Both the position numbers and the translations under genes were made by a program. DNA of 64,000 nt, taken from Parafenestella ontariensis (Eukaryota; Ascomycota; Dothideomycetes; Pleosporales; Cucurbitariaceae). Shown here in pieces: positions 1 to 12,126 of this stretch (positions within the stretch are counted from its first letter, which is position 1; the number at the start of each line of letters is the position of its first letter). The stretch lies in NCBI GenBank assembly GCA_021596325.1, contig JAKGDA010000007.1, forward strand, positions 310,001 to 374,000, given 5' to 3'. The notes beneath the pieces were generated by a model. That model saw nothing but the letters and a program-made list of their open reading frames with translations, searched no databases and was not told the DNA's origin.

Positions 1-1
1 G

Positions 2-847
2 CTTCCGATCGAAAAATTCAACTACTATATGACTCAGGACTACTTATTCTTGGTACTCCTTTACCTTACATGCAGTGTTCTCGGCGTCGAGGCTGACAGT
101 GAGGTAGATTCAGTTCGCGCGGGCCAACGCCCTCTCAGGGTACAAATCAAGTTCCCTACAAGATATCGGCCGGTCAGTGCAACAAGTCGTCACCCTACAG
201 GAGGAGATCAAACTGCATATCGAGTTTTGTAAAGAGTATGGACTCGGGGTTGAAGATATTGAGAGGGAAGAGGAAGACCAAGGTACGTATGCCTGAATCC
301 CGAAGTACATCAAGAAGCAGGAGGAATGGCATTCAAGCGCATTCGTTCCATTATCCATCCCGGGGAGTCTGCTACTTACGTTGTTCACAGCGACCACCGC
401 ATATACCAGATATGTTCTCGATATTGGGCAATCGCAAGATTGGCTCGCTCTCCAAGTTGCGATGTTGCCCTGCCTCATCGGCTATGGGATCATTGCGAAA
501 CGCTTGTTCGAAGACCCAAATACGGTTAGGGAGGGCAACAAGTACTGGAAATGGGTCGTGAACTACGTTGCAGAAGAGTACATGGAGGCGATGATGAGAG
601 GCTCAGGTAGGTTGTGTCTACGCCTTCGTGGGCTTTCAGTTAACAAGACGCGGCAGATCTGATTGAGAAGCATGCCATGAAGCAGTCGGCCTGGCGAATC
701 AATGAACTCGCGCAAATATTCATTCACGCAACCAATGTGAGTCCTGTCGCCCGCCGATCGTGTTTGCTCAATGCGGCAGCTGATTTGCCACAGATGGAAA
801 GAGGGTTCTGGGACATGGGCTTGAGAGCAGGCGAGGCTCGATCTTGA
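2..847 (+). CDS. THI20: THI20-like HMP-P kinase/thiaminase II, C-terminal TENA domain (5' partial)
   Basis: Only the 3' end of the gene is in the window. Proposed exons are 2-52, 108-282, 391-606, 657-736 and 794-847, giving 191 residues in one frame with GT-AG introns. The residues match the TENA/THI-4 domain that follows the hydroxymethylpyrimidine (phosphate) kinase domain in fungal THI20-type proteins: FNYYMTQDYLFL, QFARANALSGYKSS, TAYTRYVLDIGQSQDW and the terminal ERGFWDMG. In the family the kinase half makes the pyrimidine unit of thiamine, and the TENA half salvages degraded thiamine pyrimidines. The kinase half lies upstream of the window and is inferred, so a free-standing TENA protein is possible. 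The stop is TGA at 845-847. Confidence 0.8.
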
Positions 848-1262
848 GAGCAAAGCGTGATGCATATGGCAGTACCATGATCGAGTATCAAAGCACCTGA
901 ACGTGCGGAAAGACAGTGCAGAGGCGATGCGCCGCAATGGTGATGGTCCTTTCACGTGATGATAAGGGCACCTAATTTTCCTGCAGCTCGGCGGTCCCTT
1001 CCCAGCTAGCGCCTTGGCCTAACAAAAATTGCAAGCGCAACGGGCGAGCCAAAGGCACCCATCGCTTTTTTTAATCGCTGTCCTCCCCTCCCTCACCACA
1101 CACCCACCCTTATACTCCTTGTGCTCCAGTTACTGCACAACTTGCGACACTTTTCCGTCGCTTTTCTACACTTACCACACCCTCGCGGTTTCATACCCAG
1201 ACACTCCCTTTAGCCCGACAGTCTCTCCTTTGACACCAGTCTCTACCAGAAACTCGCACATC
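848..1262. promoter_or_regulatory. Intergenic region and probable DBP2 promoter/5' UTR
   Basis: No gene is seen. From about 1065 to 1260 the plus strand is strongly C/T-rich, with runs such as CCTCCCCTCCCTC. Pyrimidine-rich leaders are typical of highly expressed constitutive fungal genes, which fits the helicase that starts at 1263. The transcription start site cannot be placed. Confidence 0.5.
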
Positions 1263-3862
1263 ATGTCCTACGGAGGCGGATACGGCGGCGGCGGACGCGA
1301 TGGCGGACGCGGCTACTCGAACGGGTACGAACATAGCAATTCAGGATATGGGTCTTCCAACAACTATGACTACTCGAGCCAATACACATCGTACGGGTAG
1401 GGCGATACACCCCAGCACGGGATAGGCACCAGAGTCGTGGTTTTTGGCCGCTCCTTCCATCTGCTTTCTCTTTTCTCACATTATTCTGCGCGCAGACAGA
1501 GTCCGGCGACCGCGCTTGCTTCGCTTGCTGCTGTAGGTCGAGCGGGCGGTCACGTACTTGCTGCAATAGCGTAGAATCCCCTTCCTCACGCACTCCGTCT
1601 GTATGATCATCACTAACGCACAAACAGTGGCGGCTATGGCGGCAGCAACGGCGGCTCCAACGGATACTCCGGCGGCGGCGGTTACAGCAACGGCGGAGGA
1701 TACGGTGGCGGAGGCGGCGGCGGCTTTGGCGGTCGCGATGGAGGCGACAGAATGTCCCAACTCGGCCAGGGCTTGAAGCAGCAAGTTTGGGGTACGTTCG
1801 ATACTCGCCCATTCACTCGCTGCAAAGCTAACGTGTTTCTAGATCTCGATACCATGCCCAAATTCGAGAAGTCCTTTTACAAGGAGGATCCGGCAGTCAC
1901 CGCGCGCTCAGACGCCGAGGTCGACGCGTACCGCAAGGAACACCAGATGACGGTCCAGGGCAAGAACATTCCCAAGCCCGTCACAACCTTCGACGAGGCT
2001 GGCTTCCCAAGCTACGTAATGAACGAGGTCAAGGCCCAGGGTTTCGCGAAGCCCACCGCCATTCAAGCCCAGGGCTGGCCCATGGCTCTCTCCGGTCGCG
2101 ATGTTGTCGGTGTCGCCGAGACCGGTTCCGGAAAGACGCTCACCTACTGCCTTCCCGCCATTGTCCACATCAACGCTCAGCCCCTACTTGCGCCCGGTGA
2201 CGGACCTATCGTCCTGATCCTCGCTCCCACTCGTGAGCTTGCTGTCCAGATTCAGCAGGAAATTAGCAAGTTCGGAAAGTCTTCCCGCATCCGAAACACG
2301 TGCGTTTACGGTGGTGTCCCCAAGGGCCCGCAGATCCGCGACCTCTCTCGCGGTGTCGAGGTGTGCATTGCCACGCCCGGCCGCCTCATCGACATGCTCG
2401 AGGCTGGCAAGACTAACCTGCGCCGCGTTACTTATCTCGTGCTCGACGAGGCTGATCGTATGCTTGACATGGGTTTTGAGCCCCAGATCCGCAAGATCAT
2501 CGGACAGATTCGACCTGACCGTCAGACCTGCATGTGGTCTGCTACTTGGCCCAAGGAAGTCCGACAGCTCGCTGCCGACTATCAGAAGGACTGGATCCAG
2601 GTCAACATCGGCTCCATGGACCTGTCAGCTAATCACCGCATTCAGCAGATCGTAGAAGTTGTCTCGGAGTTCGAGAAGCGTGACAGGATGGCCAAGCACC
2701 TCGAGACCATCATGAACGACAAGGAGAACAAGATCTTGATTTTCACAGGTACCAAGCGCGTTGCTGACGAGATCACCCGCTTTCTTCGTCAAGACGGCTG
2801 GCCGGCGTTGTGTAAGATGTCCCTAACCTGACGGGTCACAGAGCACCGCTAACGCTATTTACAGCTATTCACGGTGACAAGCAACAGAACGAGCGTGACT
2901 GGGTCTTGAACGAATTCAAGACCGGCAAGAGCCCAATCATGGTTGCTACTGATGTAGCTTCCCGTGGTATCGGTATGATTGCAAACCCCCGACACCCCCA
3001 ACCCCGCCCTCTCCCCCCTACTATTGTTATGCGTGAACTGCCATTGTGCTCTGCTTAGGTCGTCTTTGTGCGCTCGTTACACTCGCTTCCATGACATCGT
3101 CCAGGGCTTGCAGTACTTCTCGAATCTGATTCCCAGGGATCCTTGGTTACGCTGGCGAAGCTTCACTCTTCGCTACTTTCTGTTTCAGGTATTACTAAGG
3201 TACTACTGAGGCAAGCTGAGATACTTTGACTTACTCAAGTCGCAGTCTCTTCCAAGGGTTTCCTGGACCAGGAGATATCCACAGCCTTCCCCACTGGACT
3301 CCGATGCCGTGATTTTCGTTGTAGCGCACAGTGACGGTTGCATGCAACATATCGCAGCTTCACGCGATCCAATCATGATCGTCGTTTGCTCGTTTCCTTT
3401 ATCAGTTGCTAACCTTTGCTCTTCAAGATGTTCGCAATATTACCCATGTGTTCAACTATGACTATCCGAATAACTCGGAAGACTATGTTCATCGCATTGG
3501 TCGAACTGGTCGTGCTGGCGCTAACGGTACCGCTATCACGCTTTTCACTACAGAGAGTAAGTATATGTTCTTCCTCAAGACCTCCACATCGCTGACATGT
3601 ATGGCAGACTCCAAGCAAGCCCGTGATCTCGTGCAGATTCTTACCGAGTCCAAGCAGCAGATTGATCCTCGCCTACACGAGATGGCTCGCTATGGCGGCG
3701 GTGGCGGTGGCGGCGGTCGCTGGGGAGGTGGCCGTGGCCGTGGTGGCGGCCGTGGCGGACGTGGTGGTATGTACTTTCTCTCTTGATCATGAATAGAAAC
3801 TAATTCGAACCATAGGTTGGACTGGAGGTAACGGCGATCCCATCCGTAACAGCCGCTGGTAA
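1263..3862 (+). CDS. DBP2: DEAD-box ATP-dependent RNA helicase DBP2 (p68 family)
   Basis: Proposed exons are 1263-1396, 1628-1791, 1843-2811, 2865-2972, 3428-3556, 3608-3766 and 3816-3862, giving 569 residues. The N-terminus is Gly/Tyr/Ser-rich. The core has the Q motif (FAKPTAIQAQGWP), Walker A AETGSGKT, PTREL, TPGR, DEAD, SAT, the ATDVASRGID block and HRIGRTGR. An RGG-rich tail follows and ends in NSRW. Family knowledge: Dbp2/p68 unwinds RNA in mRNP assembly, nonsense-mediated decay and rRNA processing, mainly in the nucleus. The fourth intron (2973-3427) is 455 bases, far longer than the others, and interrupts the codon after ASRGI. A long intron in the 3' part of yeast DBP2 mediates autoregulation. 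The start at 1263 follows the C/T-rich leader and gives the expected Gly-rich N-terminus. Confidence 0.95.
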
Positions 3863-6669
3863 ACCCAGTAAGGTTTCCGACCGCATCAGCTTATCACCCA
3901 CAAGGACGATAAGCATCTTTTCACACCCGTTCGGCGTTGGAGGTGGACATTTCTTTATTTCCGACTCACTTGACCTATCAATCCCTCGATTGCGGCGGAA
4001 GGTCACTGTATAGGATCAGGCACGTCGATGTACGCTGATGCACCCAAGTAAGCAGAGCACTGGTCGCCGTGCAAGGAAACGACGTGGGTAAGGTAGCATG
4101 GCATACCCGTGTTTAGACTGGCATTTTGTTTCCTTCCTTTATTCAGGCCGCCCAGATGCGGCTTCTTTTCTCACACTGGCTGGTTGCGCTTCGAAAGCGA
4201 GAGTCTTTCGACCGCTTTGCATGATGGAGCTGGTGGCGTTATATCCAGAAAAGTTTCTGTTAAAGTAATACCAATATAGAATATACTTTTCTAGTATCTC
4301 ACTGAAGTCCGCTCCATACTTTCGCTTGATGTCACACCAGGTCGTGCCTACTTTTTTTTTTCATCTAGAACTTACCAGCACATGTAGCGTGAACTCATCA
4401 TTGCAAGCAAGCATTTCTTTCTCTAAAACGAATCTGAGTAATGAACAACATAACCGGGGTCAACGAAGTAAGTCCAGATTTAACTCGTACATTCACATCA
4501 AAGGCATGAGATGGCACTTGATGCCCCATCGCTCACAGTTCTAGCTTTTCAGCCTTTTGAAGATATTGACGACATCGCATAGACACAATAAGGGCTCGCG
4601 GGACAAGATTCAAAATAGCACATCATATAGCCCGGTTAGTCATGCTCTTTTATCATTGGATCTCTCAGCGTTTCGCAACGCGAAGACGGTACGAAACAGT
4701 AGACGGACTTGGTCGTCTTTGTAATAGGCAATTCAATGAAGGTGGAGAGAACGTAAAAGAAAGTGCTATTTTGGGTGACGAAGTCAAGTTCGGGGATTAG
4801 ATGAGTATATATATCATGGGCAATGGTTGTAGGATTGGAGAAATGGGATAGTTTGTTCAAACGTGAGAAAATGAAGCAAATAGTGGGTAGAAGCGGCGGG
4901 TTATTGTGATATTACAAAGTGTATGGGGTTAGTGGGACTACGGAAGTTCCCAGGTGTAGTCAGTTATAAGAAATAAATTTGAGTTGTAAGAAGGGACAAG
5001 GTCAAAGGGGGAATAGCGGTCTAAAATTGAGCATTATTTACCATTCCTTAAGTTATCGAGGTTAAGCATTCTTAGAAGACAGAAAACCTGTAGAACGTTT
5101 AGAGGAAGAGAGCATGAGAAGGAGGCGGTGTACTACACAAAGTACCGGCTAACAGTTCGTGAACAACAAAGATACCAAGTTTTCTTTTGTGCACAAACCC
5201 CGTACTCTACATATCAACGCCACAGCGATCTCAACCTACGACTTGTTGGAACGGAATAGATATTGACATGGTCTTTGATATGTCTAAGAAAGACAAGTGT
5301 CTTGAGGTGGTACGATGCAAAGTCGGACAGAAAAAAACTCTACACAGGCCAGCTGCGGGTTTCATTTCAACTTCACAAGTGACCGAGACTACTCAGGACG
5401 CTGAGTATTTCTCGAGCGCCTTCGCCCCAGGAGAAACCTGATGAGCTGTAGCATTTCTTTGGATATACTGTGAGAACTCAGGACACTGACTATAGTTCAA
5501 ATTTCAATTGTACCGTCATGGCACATACGGCTCATAAATATTACATCAACAGATTCCACTCTAAACACTGACAGTCTCAAAAGATGCTTCTGTATCTAAG
5601 AGTTCAACATCAACCAGTGTGCCACGTCTTTCCTCAAGGCTTTCATCACACGTAAGCATCTTTTTCATTATTAAAACACTCTACTCAGTACACAAGCAAA
5701 ATCCAACTCACACCAGCAAACACAACACCCCCCAGCAACAGCTTTTCTTCAACTCAATCTGCGCTCTCTCATTTCTCTTTGCCCTCAGGATTTAGAGTTT
5801 CGGCAACGGCGAAAAACGGCCGAAAAATATTACTCGAGTGGCTTTTCTTTCCTCTTTCCTTTGATCATCGAACTTCAGACCCACACGCATGCATGCATGA
5901 AACCCCCTCGAAGAGAAAGGCCTGGAAGGAGAAGAACAGAAATTTGACTTCATCCTCTGTTCAGCATTACCAAGACCGCAGTAACTCCGGAGAGCATCAT
6001 GTGCCGCTCCTCTCGTCCGGGCATTGGCTCTGCATCTGGATGTACGGCGTCGATACGGTGTCGCAGTCAAAGTTGCAGTCCACATCGAGGTTGTTGTGTG
6101 GATATCTCCGCGTCTATGGGGTTCTAGAACGTTGACAGGGCGAATAAGGGGGTGCGGAAGGTTTGTACTGACGTATCCAACGGGTAATAAATACGGCAAG
6201 ATGACTGTAAAACCCTGTGATTCTTTTTTTGTACATCGGGGGTACGCGTCGCGATGGGGAGATTTGAGTTGCCGTGTTATTGATTCATGGTGTTGTGATT
6301 CTCAGATGGGTGGGGTTGTATTAGGTTGGGTTTGGTCGGAGGGTTGGGCGGAATTGGATGCGGAACACGTTATAGAGAAACCGATGTTCTTGCTTGTGAG
6401 GTCTCACGAGAGGGAAGGGAAGGAAGAGTGGAGAAGACACATGGGGGGTTGTTGGTTACCGTTGTAGGAGTTGGTCTACTTCAGGCAATATTGAGCGAAA
6501 GTGTCCCCGGTTGGTTTGGAGCTGGTCCAGACGATCTTGATACCCACACACCGTTAACTCGAGCAGGTTGATTACGTGACGACGGATGTGTTGCGACAGA
6601 GAGTTAACAGAGAAGGAGTTGCTCTTGTTCGCCAGAGTAGAATGGGTTTGGATAGGCAATAGTCATGTT

Positions 6670-6883
6670 GAGCATGTTGAGCCCCACGGGGTGGTAACTG
6701 TGGTTTAAAGATATGATACGACCTGGATCTGGTTCTACCTTACCGAGGCTTCCTCATGTCGACATCTGAGTTCAAATGTGAGCATATTGAACCGCATGTG
6801 CGGTAGCAGTACTGTATTGAATGTCTGACCACGGTCTGGAACTGGTTCTGCCTTATGGAAGGTCCCTCATATCGATCTCTCAG
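6670..6883. repeat. Diverged tandem duplication, two units of about 100 bases
   Basis: Unit A (6670-6770) and unit B (6780-6883) align along their length. They open with GAGCATGTTGAGCC versus GAGCATATTGAACC. They close with a shared TCTGGTTCT-type block, then CCTCATGTCGA versus CCTCATATCGA and CTGAG versus CTCAG. Several differences are G/A or C/T transitions. No coding frame runs through it. Confidence 0.6.
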
Positions 6884-9800
6884 CCAAGATTACTCCAGAA
6901 AGTGGAACCGTGAGGTGATAGTGATGATACTGCGCGCGAGATAGACAGTGCAAAGAAGCGTAGAAGTGAGCACGAGAGACATTAAAGTTCAGCATCTGAG
7001 AGCTCTCCCAGCGGTCCAGCAACCAAGCAATTCGTAGTACTTTGGCCGGAAGGATTATTTGTCATAGACAGATTGACGAGATTGTTCTTGTACGTAAGAG
7101 CATCGGAGATGGAAATTGACGGAGCACAGAGATCGAGGTGGGCCATTAAATGGTAGAGCAAATGTTGCTTGGTTAAGTTTCCGAGAATCACGACAAAGAA
7201 GTTGTCTTGACGTGTAATGAGCGTCCATTCTGTATCAGAGCGAAGATAGGCAGTCCGGACACCAACTGCAACGTACAGAAGGATCACACTTAATTATTGC
7301 GAGGCAGAACAGGGAAGCACACGATATGAGTACATGTCTCATACATCTGAGTATCGCAGGAGCCTGCTCTACAGCAATGAGATGAGATGATGCTCAGCGC
7401 ACTCAGCCCCTCACTGGCGAGCCGAGATCGACAAGGATGTAGCGCATGAGACGTAACCAGAACTGAGGTCAAGATAAAGTAGGAGGCTACACTGCTCCAC
7501 TTCCTACCGGTTCAAAGACGGAATCTGGGAGCGGCCGCTGACCGGTCGGGGGTGGATTCTATGGCGCTGTGGTACCAAAGCGCCCTCGTCCAAGAAGTGA
7601 CAGTAGCTTTTACGCGTCTACTTTTAGTTGTAATCCGCTCGAACTTCTCTGAGGAGCGTGAACTTCGTCGCGCTAATGTCGGTGGAACCACGATACAATC
7701 AACATCACCACTCAAATCCTGGGCGTGAGCAGAATCTGCCCTTGAGTGTACATCTTTTCTTAGGTCCGGAAGGCAGCACGCGATAAAGTTTTGCTCACAC
7801 GTACATGACCAAAGCACTGCGCCAGTTGGGCAATCATCGTTCAGCGGAGAGTCCCCGTTCCTGCATGGTCGAGGAGAACATTCGTAATCGAGATCATGCC
7901 CCACTGAACAAAGGCTGCTGCTTTTGGTAGCTCAAAATCATTATCAGTACTGTTCGACTCGTGGTTTGCTGCGGAAAATAACACACCGAGGCTGCTGACC
8001 ATTGTTGCGCGTATGGCAGAGTAGATCTGTCGACACTGACTCGCTGCATACATGCGCAACGAAGGCTTCAACTTTCTTTAGTTTTGCCAGGAGATTCATG
8101 TTTTTATCCTGGATGTACCTGCAATTTCTGGTTAAATTGTGATGTGAGAAGGCTGCTCTTCGACACCCATGTCACGTCAAGCCAGAGTACGCGTCTCGAA
8201 ACATCCAATAGTGCCTTCGTATATTCTGCCATGAGATGAGCAAGTCAGCGTTGTGGTTCGCGGCTTTATTTGACAGATCGTCCAGCTGTTGCTGTTATCC
8301 AAAGTAAGGATAGCTCCGGCTATACAGGCCTGAACTAGAAATGGAGCCTAGGTTCGCGCTACGGAAAAGGTGAATCGTGGTACCGGTCGCTGGTCTTGTC
8401 TCGAAAGTGTAAACTAAAACGAACAAGCTTTATCGATTGTCGCCGGAAGACGCGTAGACTCCAAGTCTCAGGAGCTAGGAAGCACCATCGGAAGCCTCAG
8501 GGCAAGCGCAGGGCCATATCCGATTGTGGGGCATGGAGACAGAGCCACAAGAGTGAAGAATGAGATGACCTGATAATCGCGTCAGGTCGGATGTTGCTTT
8601 CAGAAGTCTGACATCGTGTCTGACTCGAGAACGTGGAGATTCGCAAATTGTCGGCCGCCTGAGCAAAAGTTCACGGCAGCCCGATGGAGATGCCCGATCA
8701 ACACGCACGCCCAGTTCCGCTAACGCCGCGTGGTCATCGGCGGAAGAGATAGGGATCAATAGACGAGGGTGACATCTAACCGAGGCAATGTCGAAATGGT
8801 GAAGAAGATCACCAAAGCGGTCACGTTCACGCGATGCTCAATCAAGGTAAGCTGCTGGGAGTAATTCGCGGGTTCCAAAATCGGGCATTCTTCGGTCATA
8901 TAGGCGCAGTCCTTGCAGCAAGTTGCAGGCGGAGATGCGTTGGACAAAGCAAGCGTGCGATGATTCCGCGGGGACATGTTTTTGTGGACTGGGGGGTAGT
9001 GTACACCAGTTGCCGTCTGCGGGAAGTCTCTCGGATATAGCGGCATGCAGACACTGGACCCCCTGAAGCAAAGAGCGGATGTTTTGCTGCGAGGCATATG
9101 TCACTACAGTAGTCGACTTTCGCTGTTCACGCATACCCAGGATGGTGGAGGATCGCTGAGGTGGTTGCTTTTGGGGGGCACGGAGTGCAAAGGCGATCCA
9201 ACAACTGGTTCCGTCGTGCAGAAACGTTGGATGTGGACGTTGTGGGAAGGAGCGCAGCGTGACGGGGAGTTCAACCTCGATGCACACAACTTCGTACAGT
9301 CAAATTCTCTCACGTACGCGAGCATGCAATCGCCCTTAGTTTTCTGTTACGCATCTCGCGCTGCTTGACCGATGCGAACCTATACTGAAGGGCCGAGCGG
9401 CCGGTGAGCCCAGCCCATAATACGTTCTTAATCAATATCTTTCAAGGTTCTAGCGGGCTTCCAGTGGAGGAAGAATGCGTAAAGACTGCGCACTGTGCAT
9501 TTCCAACAGGGTTCTCACGTAGCCTGACTCTGACCCTGGCCCCTGTCCATATCGTCTGAGAGCGGGAAGTCCTCTCCACTTTGCTCGATGTCAGCAGTAT
9601 TGGAAAGGGAAGGTAGCCCGCTGGCTACGCAAGATGCCGCGTGTGCTCGCGTGTGCGCAATCAAATGCAACGAGCATCAGCAAGACGTGTTTCGTGTGCA
9701 CGCTGAGATACAGCAGTGACGACGTCTCGATGAAGGTTCCAAGACGTCCCAAGTCAGTGTTGAGTTCCGCCATCGTCCCGTATAGTGACACACTACTGAC

Positions 9801-11885
9801 TGGTCTATCCGAACCTCTGGGAACCTCGTCGACATGGGATAAAAAAAGGCGGGTTCGCCCATTCCAAATCGAGCTCCGTGCATCACTCCGCCACGTGAGG
9901 GGCTTTCGGCCTTACTCTGGGTCTATTGTGCTTGGGAAAGCCACAGACCCACCTCGTACTGTGGGCGGCATGGGGCTGCCCTTGTCAGTGTCACCCGCTC
10001 GCCCAAGTTTCTTGACAGCAGAGCGTTCCTGAACACGAGCCCGTACTAGACACTAGTCGCAAGATTCGTTGCGGTATCGACCAGTGCCTAGTGAGAATAC
10101 ACCAAGGCGCATATCGACTGCTACTTACCGGCGTTGTTGGCTTCAACTTACTGGAGAGATGAGGCTAACAGGAGCGAGCTATGGGTAAGCAGGCGGCGGG
10201 AGGCCTTGATGGAGATAATGCCAAGGGGTACATACGGTATTCAGTCCCCTCGAATCACGAGGTGGTTTCAAACGCCGCTCGCCTGCGATCGCCCTTCTGA
10301 AGTTTGACGATCTTATCAGAGACTGATCTGATATTGTGATGACCTCTTTGGGCTGCAGGACGGCTCGGTTTACATCAACGCGAGGGCCTGAGTAGATACG
10401 AACTGCAGGACATCAACGGTGCTTGCAGTCGTGGGTTATGACAGTTGAACGCAACGTAATGTTCGCGCTGTGATCGAGGTTACCTCCCGCTCCCGTTCGA
10501 CGGCGCATGTACAATGAAGCTAGCGGCATCTATTCGTATTCATCCTGGGTCTGATCAAGCTTGGTATCTGAGAACTAATCTGATAATCTGTTTAACTTGT
10601 TCAAGCCTAATCGTGGTATTCCTGCGATAACTGCATAGCGATTTGGATAGCATGTTGACCTTTTCACTGCATACTGTACGGGGAGTCCATGACGAGGACG
10701 TGAGCTGAAGATCTCCAGCCTTGAACATCAGAGGTGGCTGGCACTAGCTTTCATCGGATGCGGACATGCGGAATCAAACACCTCATTGGTTTGGGATGGG
10801 ATTGTGAGGCATGAGTGATTGAGGGTGCGGCGTCAAGACGCTGCTATCATTCGAGGGGCGGCGATCGCATGTGCATCCCACGTCGTACAATATGCGTAAG
10901 GGAGCAGCATTTCCCTTGCCAACATTTTCAAAATGCTGGAACACGTCGGCTGCTGGGATGCGAGATGCACGGTGATAGACACGGCCAATCAGAGAGACAC
11001 GAGGTGCCGCATGTGGAGACAACAGTCCATGATGTCGAGACAAGACCGCACACCGCAGCATGCAGCAGAATTGGAGTTGAAAATGTAAGGCCCCGCTTTT
11101 GCACCGCTGACAGCAACGAGACACGATGCTAACCGCCCCTCCCACGTTTCTGTGCGCTCACACCAAGACAAAGAGTAGAAGACTTACCAGTCGGGAAAAA
11201 GCGCCCGACAAGATGGCTGGACGCAGCAAAGCGTAGTCTGCTGACCAGAGGACCAGGGTCGGTCTTATTACGGAAAAAGCATGATGCCTGTGCAGACACT
11301 GCAACGAGCAGACTGGTGCGGAGACGGTGAGATAGGCGGGACTGACCGAAACAGACAGGATTGATATCGGTTATACGAGACAGAGGAGAGAGGGCTGTTG
11401 TGGGTCTCGGGACGCGGTGAGAGGACAAAGGCCACGGGCTCTTACCGCCAGATGTGGGCGCGCGCTGTCGGGTTACGACTCATCACGGCGGAGGAATCAA
11501 GTGTCCGTCGCGAGGGGACAGGAAGCAAGGGCCGTGGTGGTCGTGCGTGCGACGACGACGACATGAATGAAACATTTGCGAACAGCGCGAAGCGAGTGAC
11601 AGATGGTGAGGAAGGCGTCGGTGAAGCATGGGCTGGCAATGGGCAGTGCCTGCAACGGAGCCTTATTCCCGTCTTGCTTTCTTTCTCTGCTGCTGCTACT
11701 GCTGCTACAACGATGCTGGCTTCGCTTCGCGTTCGCTCTCGCTCGCTGCTGCACGCTTTGGGCAGGATTGCCGCTTCTGACGTCTGTGCCGTGTCCAATA
11801 TTATTCGCATGCAGTTGTTTCCGGGAGCCGCTCTTGCCGAGGGCCGCAATCGCCCGGCCGCGTCGAGGTTTTCATTGTCCTGTCA

Positions 11886-11916
11886 GTGGTGGTGGTGGTG
11901 GTGGTGATGATGATGG
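11886..11916. repeat. TGG/TGA trinucleotide microsatellite
   Basis: Consecutive TGG units are followed by TGA units on the plus strand. It lies in the gene-poor stretch upstream of con7. Confidence 0.8.
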
Positions 11917-12106
11917 TCATGTCGTCGCCTGCCACTGCGACGTTCTTGTGTAGACGGCCCATGGTCTCACCTAACGGGGTTTTGGTGCTAGGCGTCGCGC
12001 GCCATGCTCCCTGCCGTGTCTAGCGTGCCAGCTAGCTCTCAGCCTCATCGCATCGCATCGCTGCATCGTGCACTGCACCGTCCGGCGACAGCACAGCAAG
12101 GCGAGA

Positions 12107-12126
12107 GGCACAGGCACAGGCACAGG
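12107..12126. repeat. Short AGGCAC minisatellite
   Basis: About three tandem copies of a six-base AGGCAC unit lie in the C/T-rich region upstream of con7. Confidence 0.65.

Noticed and set aside
1261..1812. Long minus-strand open frame over the start of DBP2
   Set aside because: It is the antisense shadow of the Gly-rich repeats and has no motif of its own.
5779..6571. Overlapping frames on both strands
   Set aside because: No start context, no splice-compatible extension and no family motif on either strand.
6982..7287. Minus-strand 101-residue frame with plausible amino acid composition
   Set aside because: Unrecognised, no partner exons I could join, and flanked by stops; kept only as part of the gene-poor interval.
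8475..9368. Several overlapping frames, one with Cys pairs and a hydrophobic tail
   Set aside because: Frames on both strands contradict each other and none shows a domain or signal peptide.
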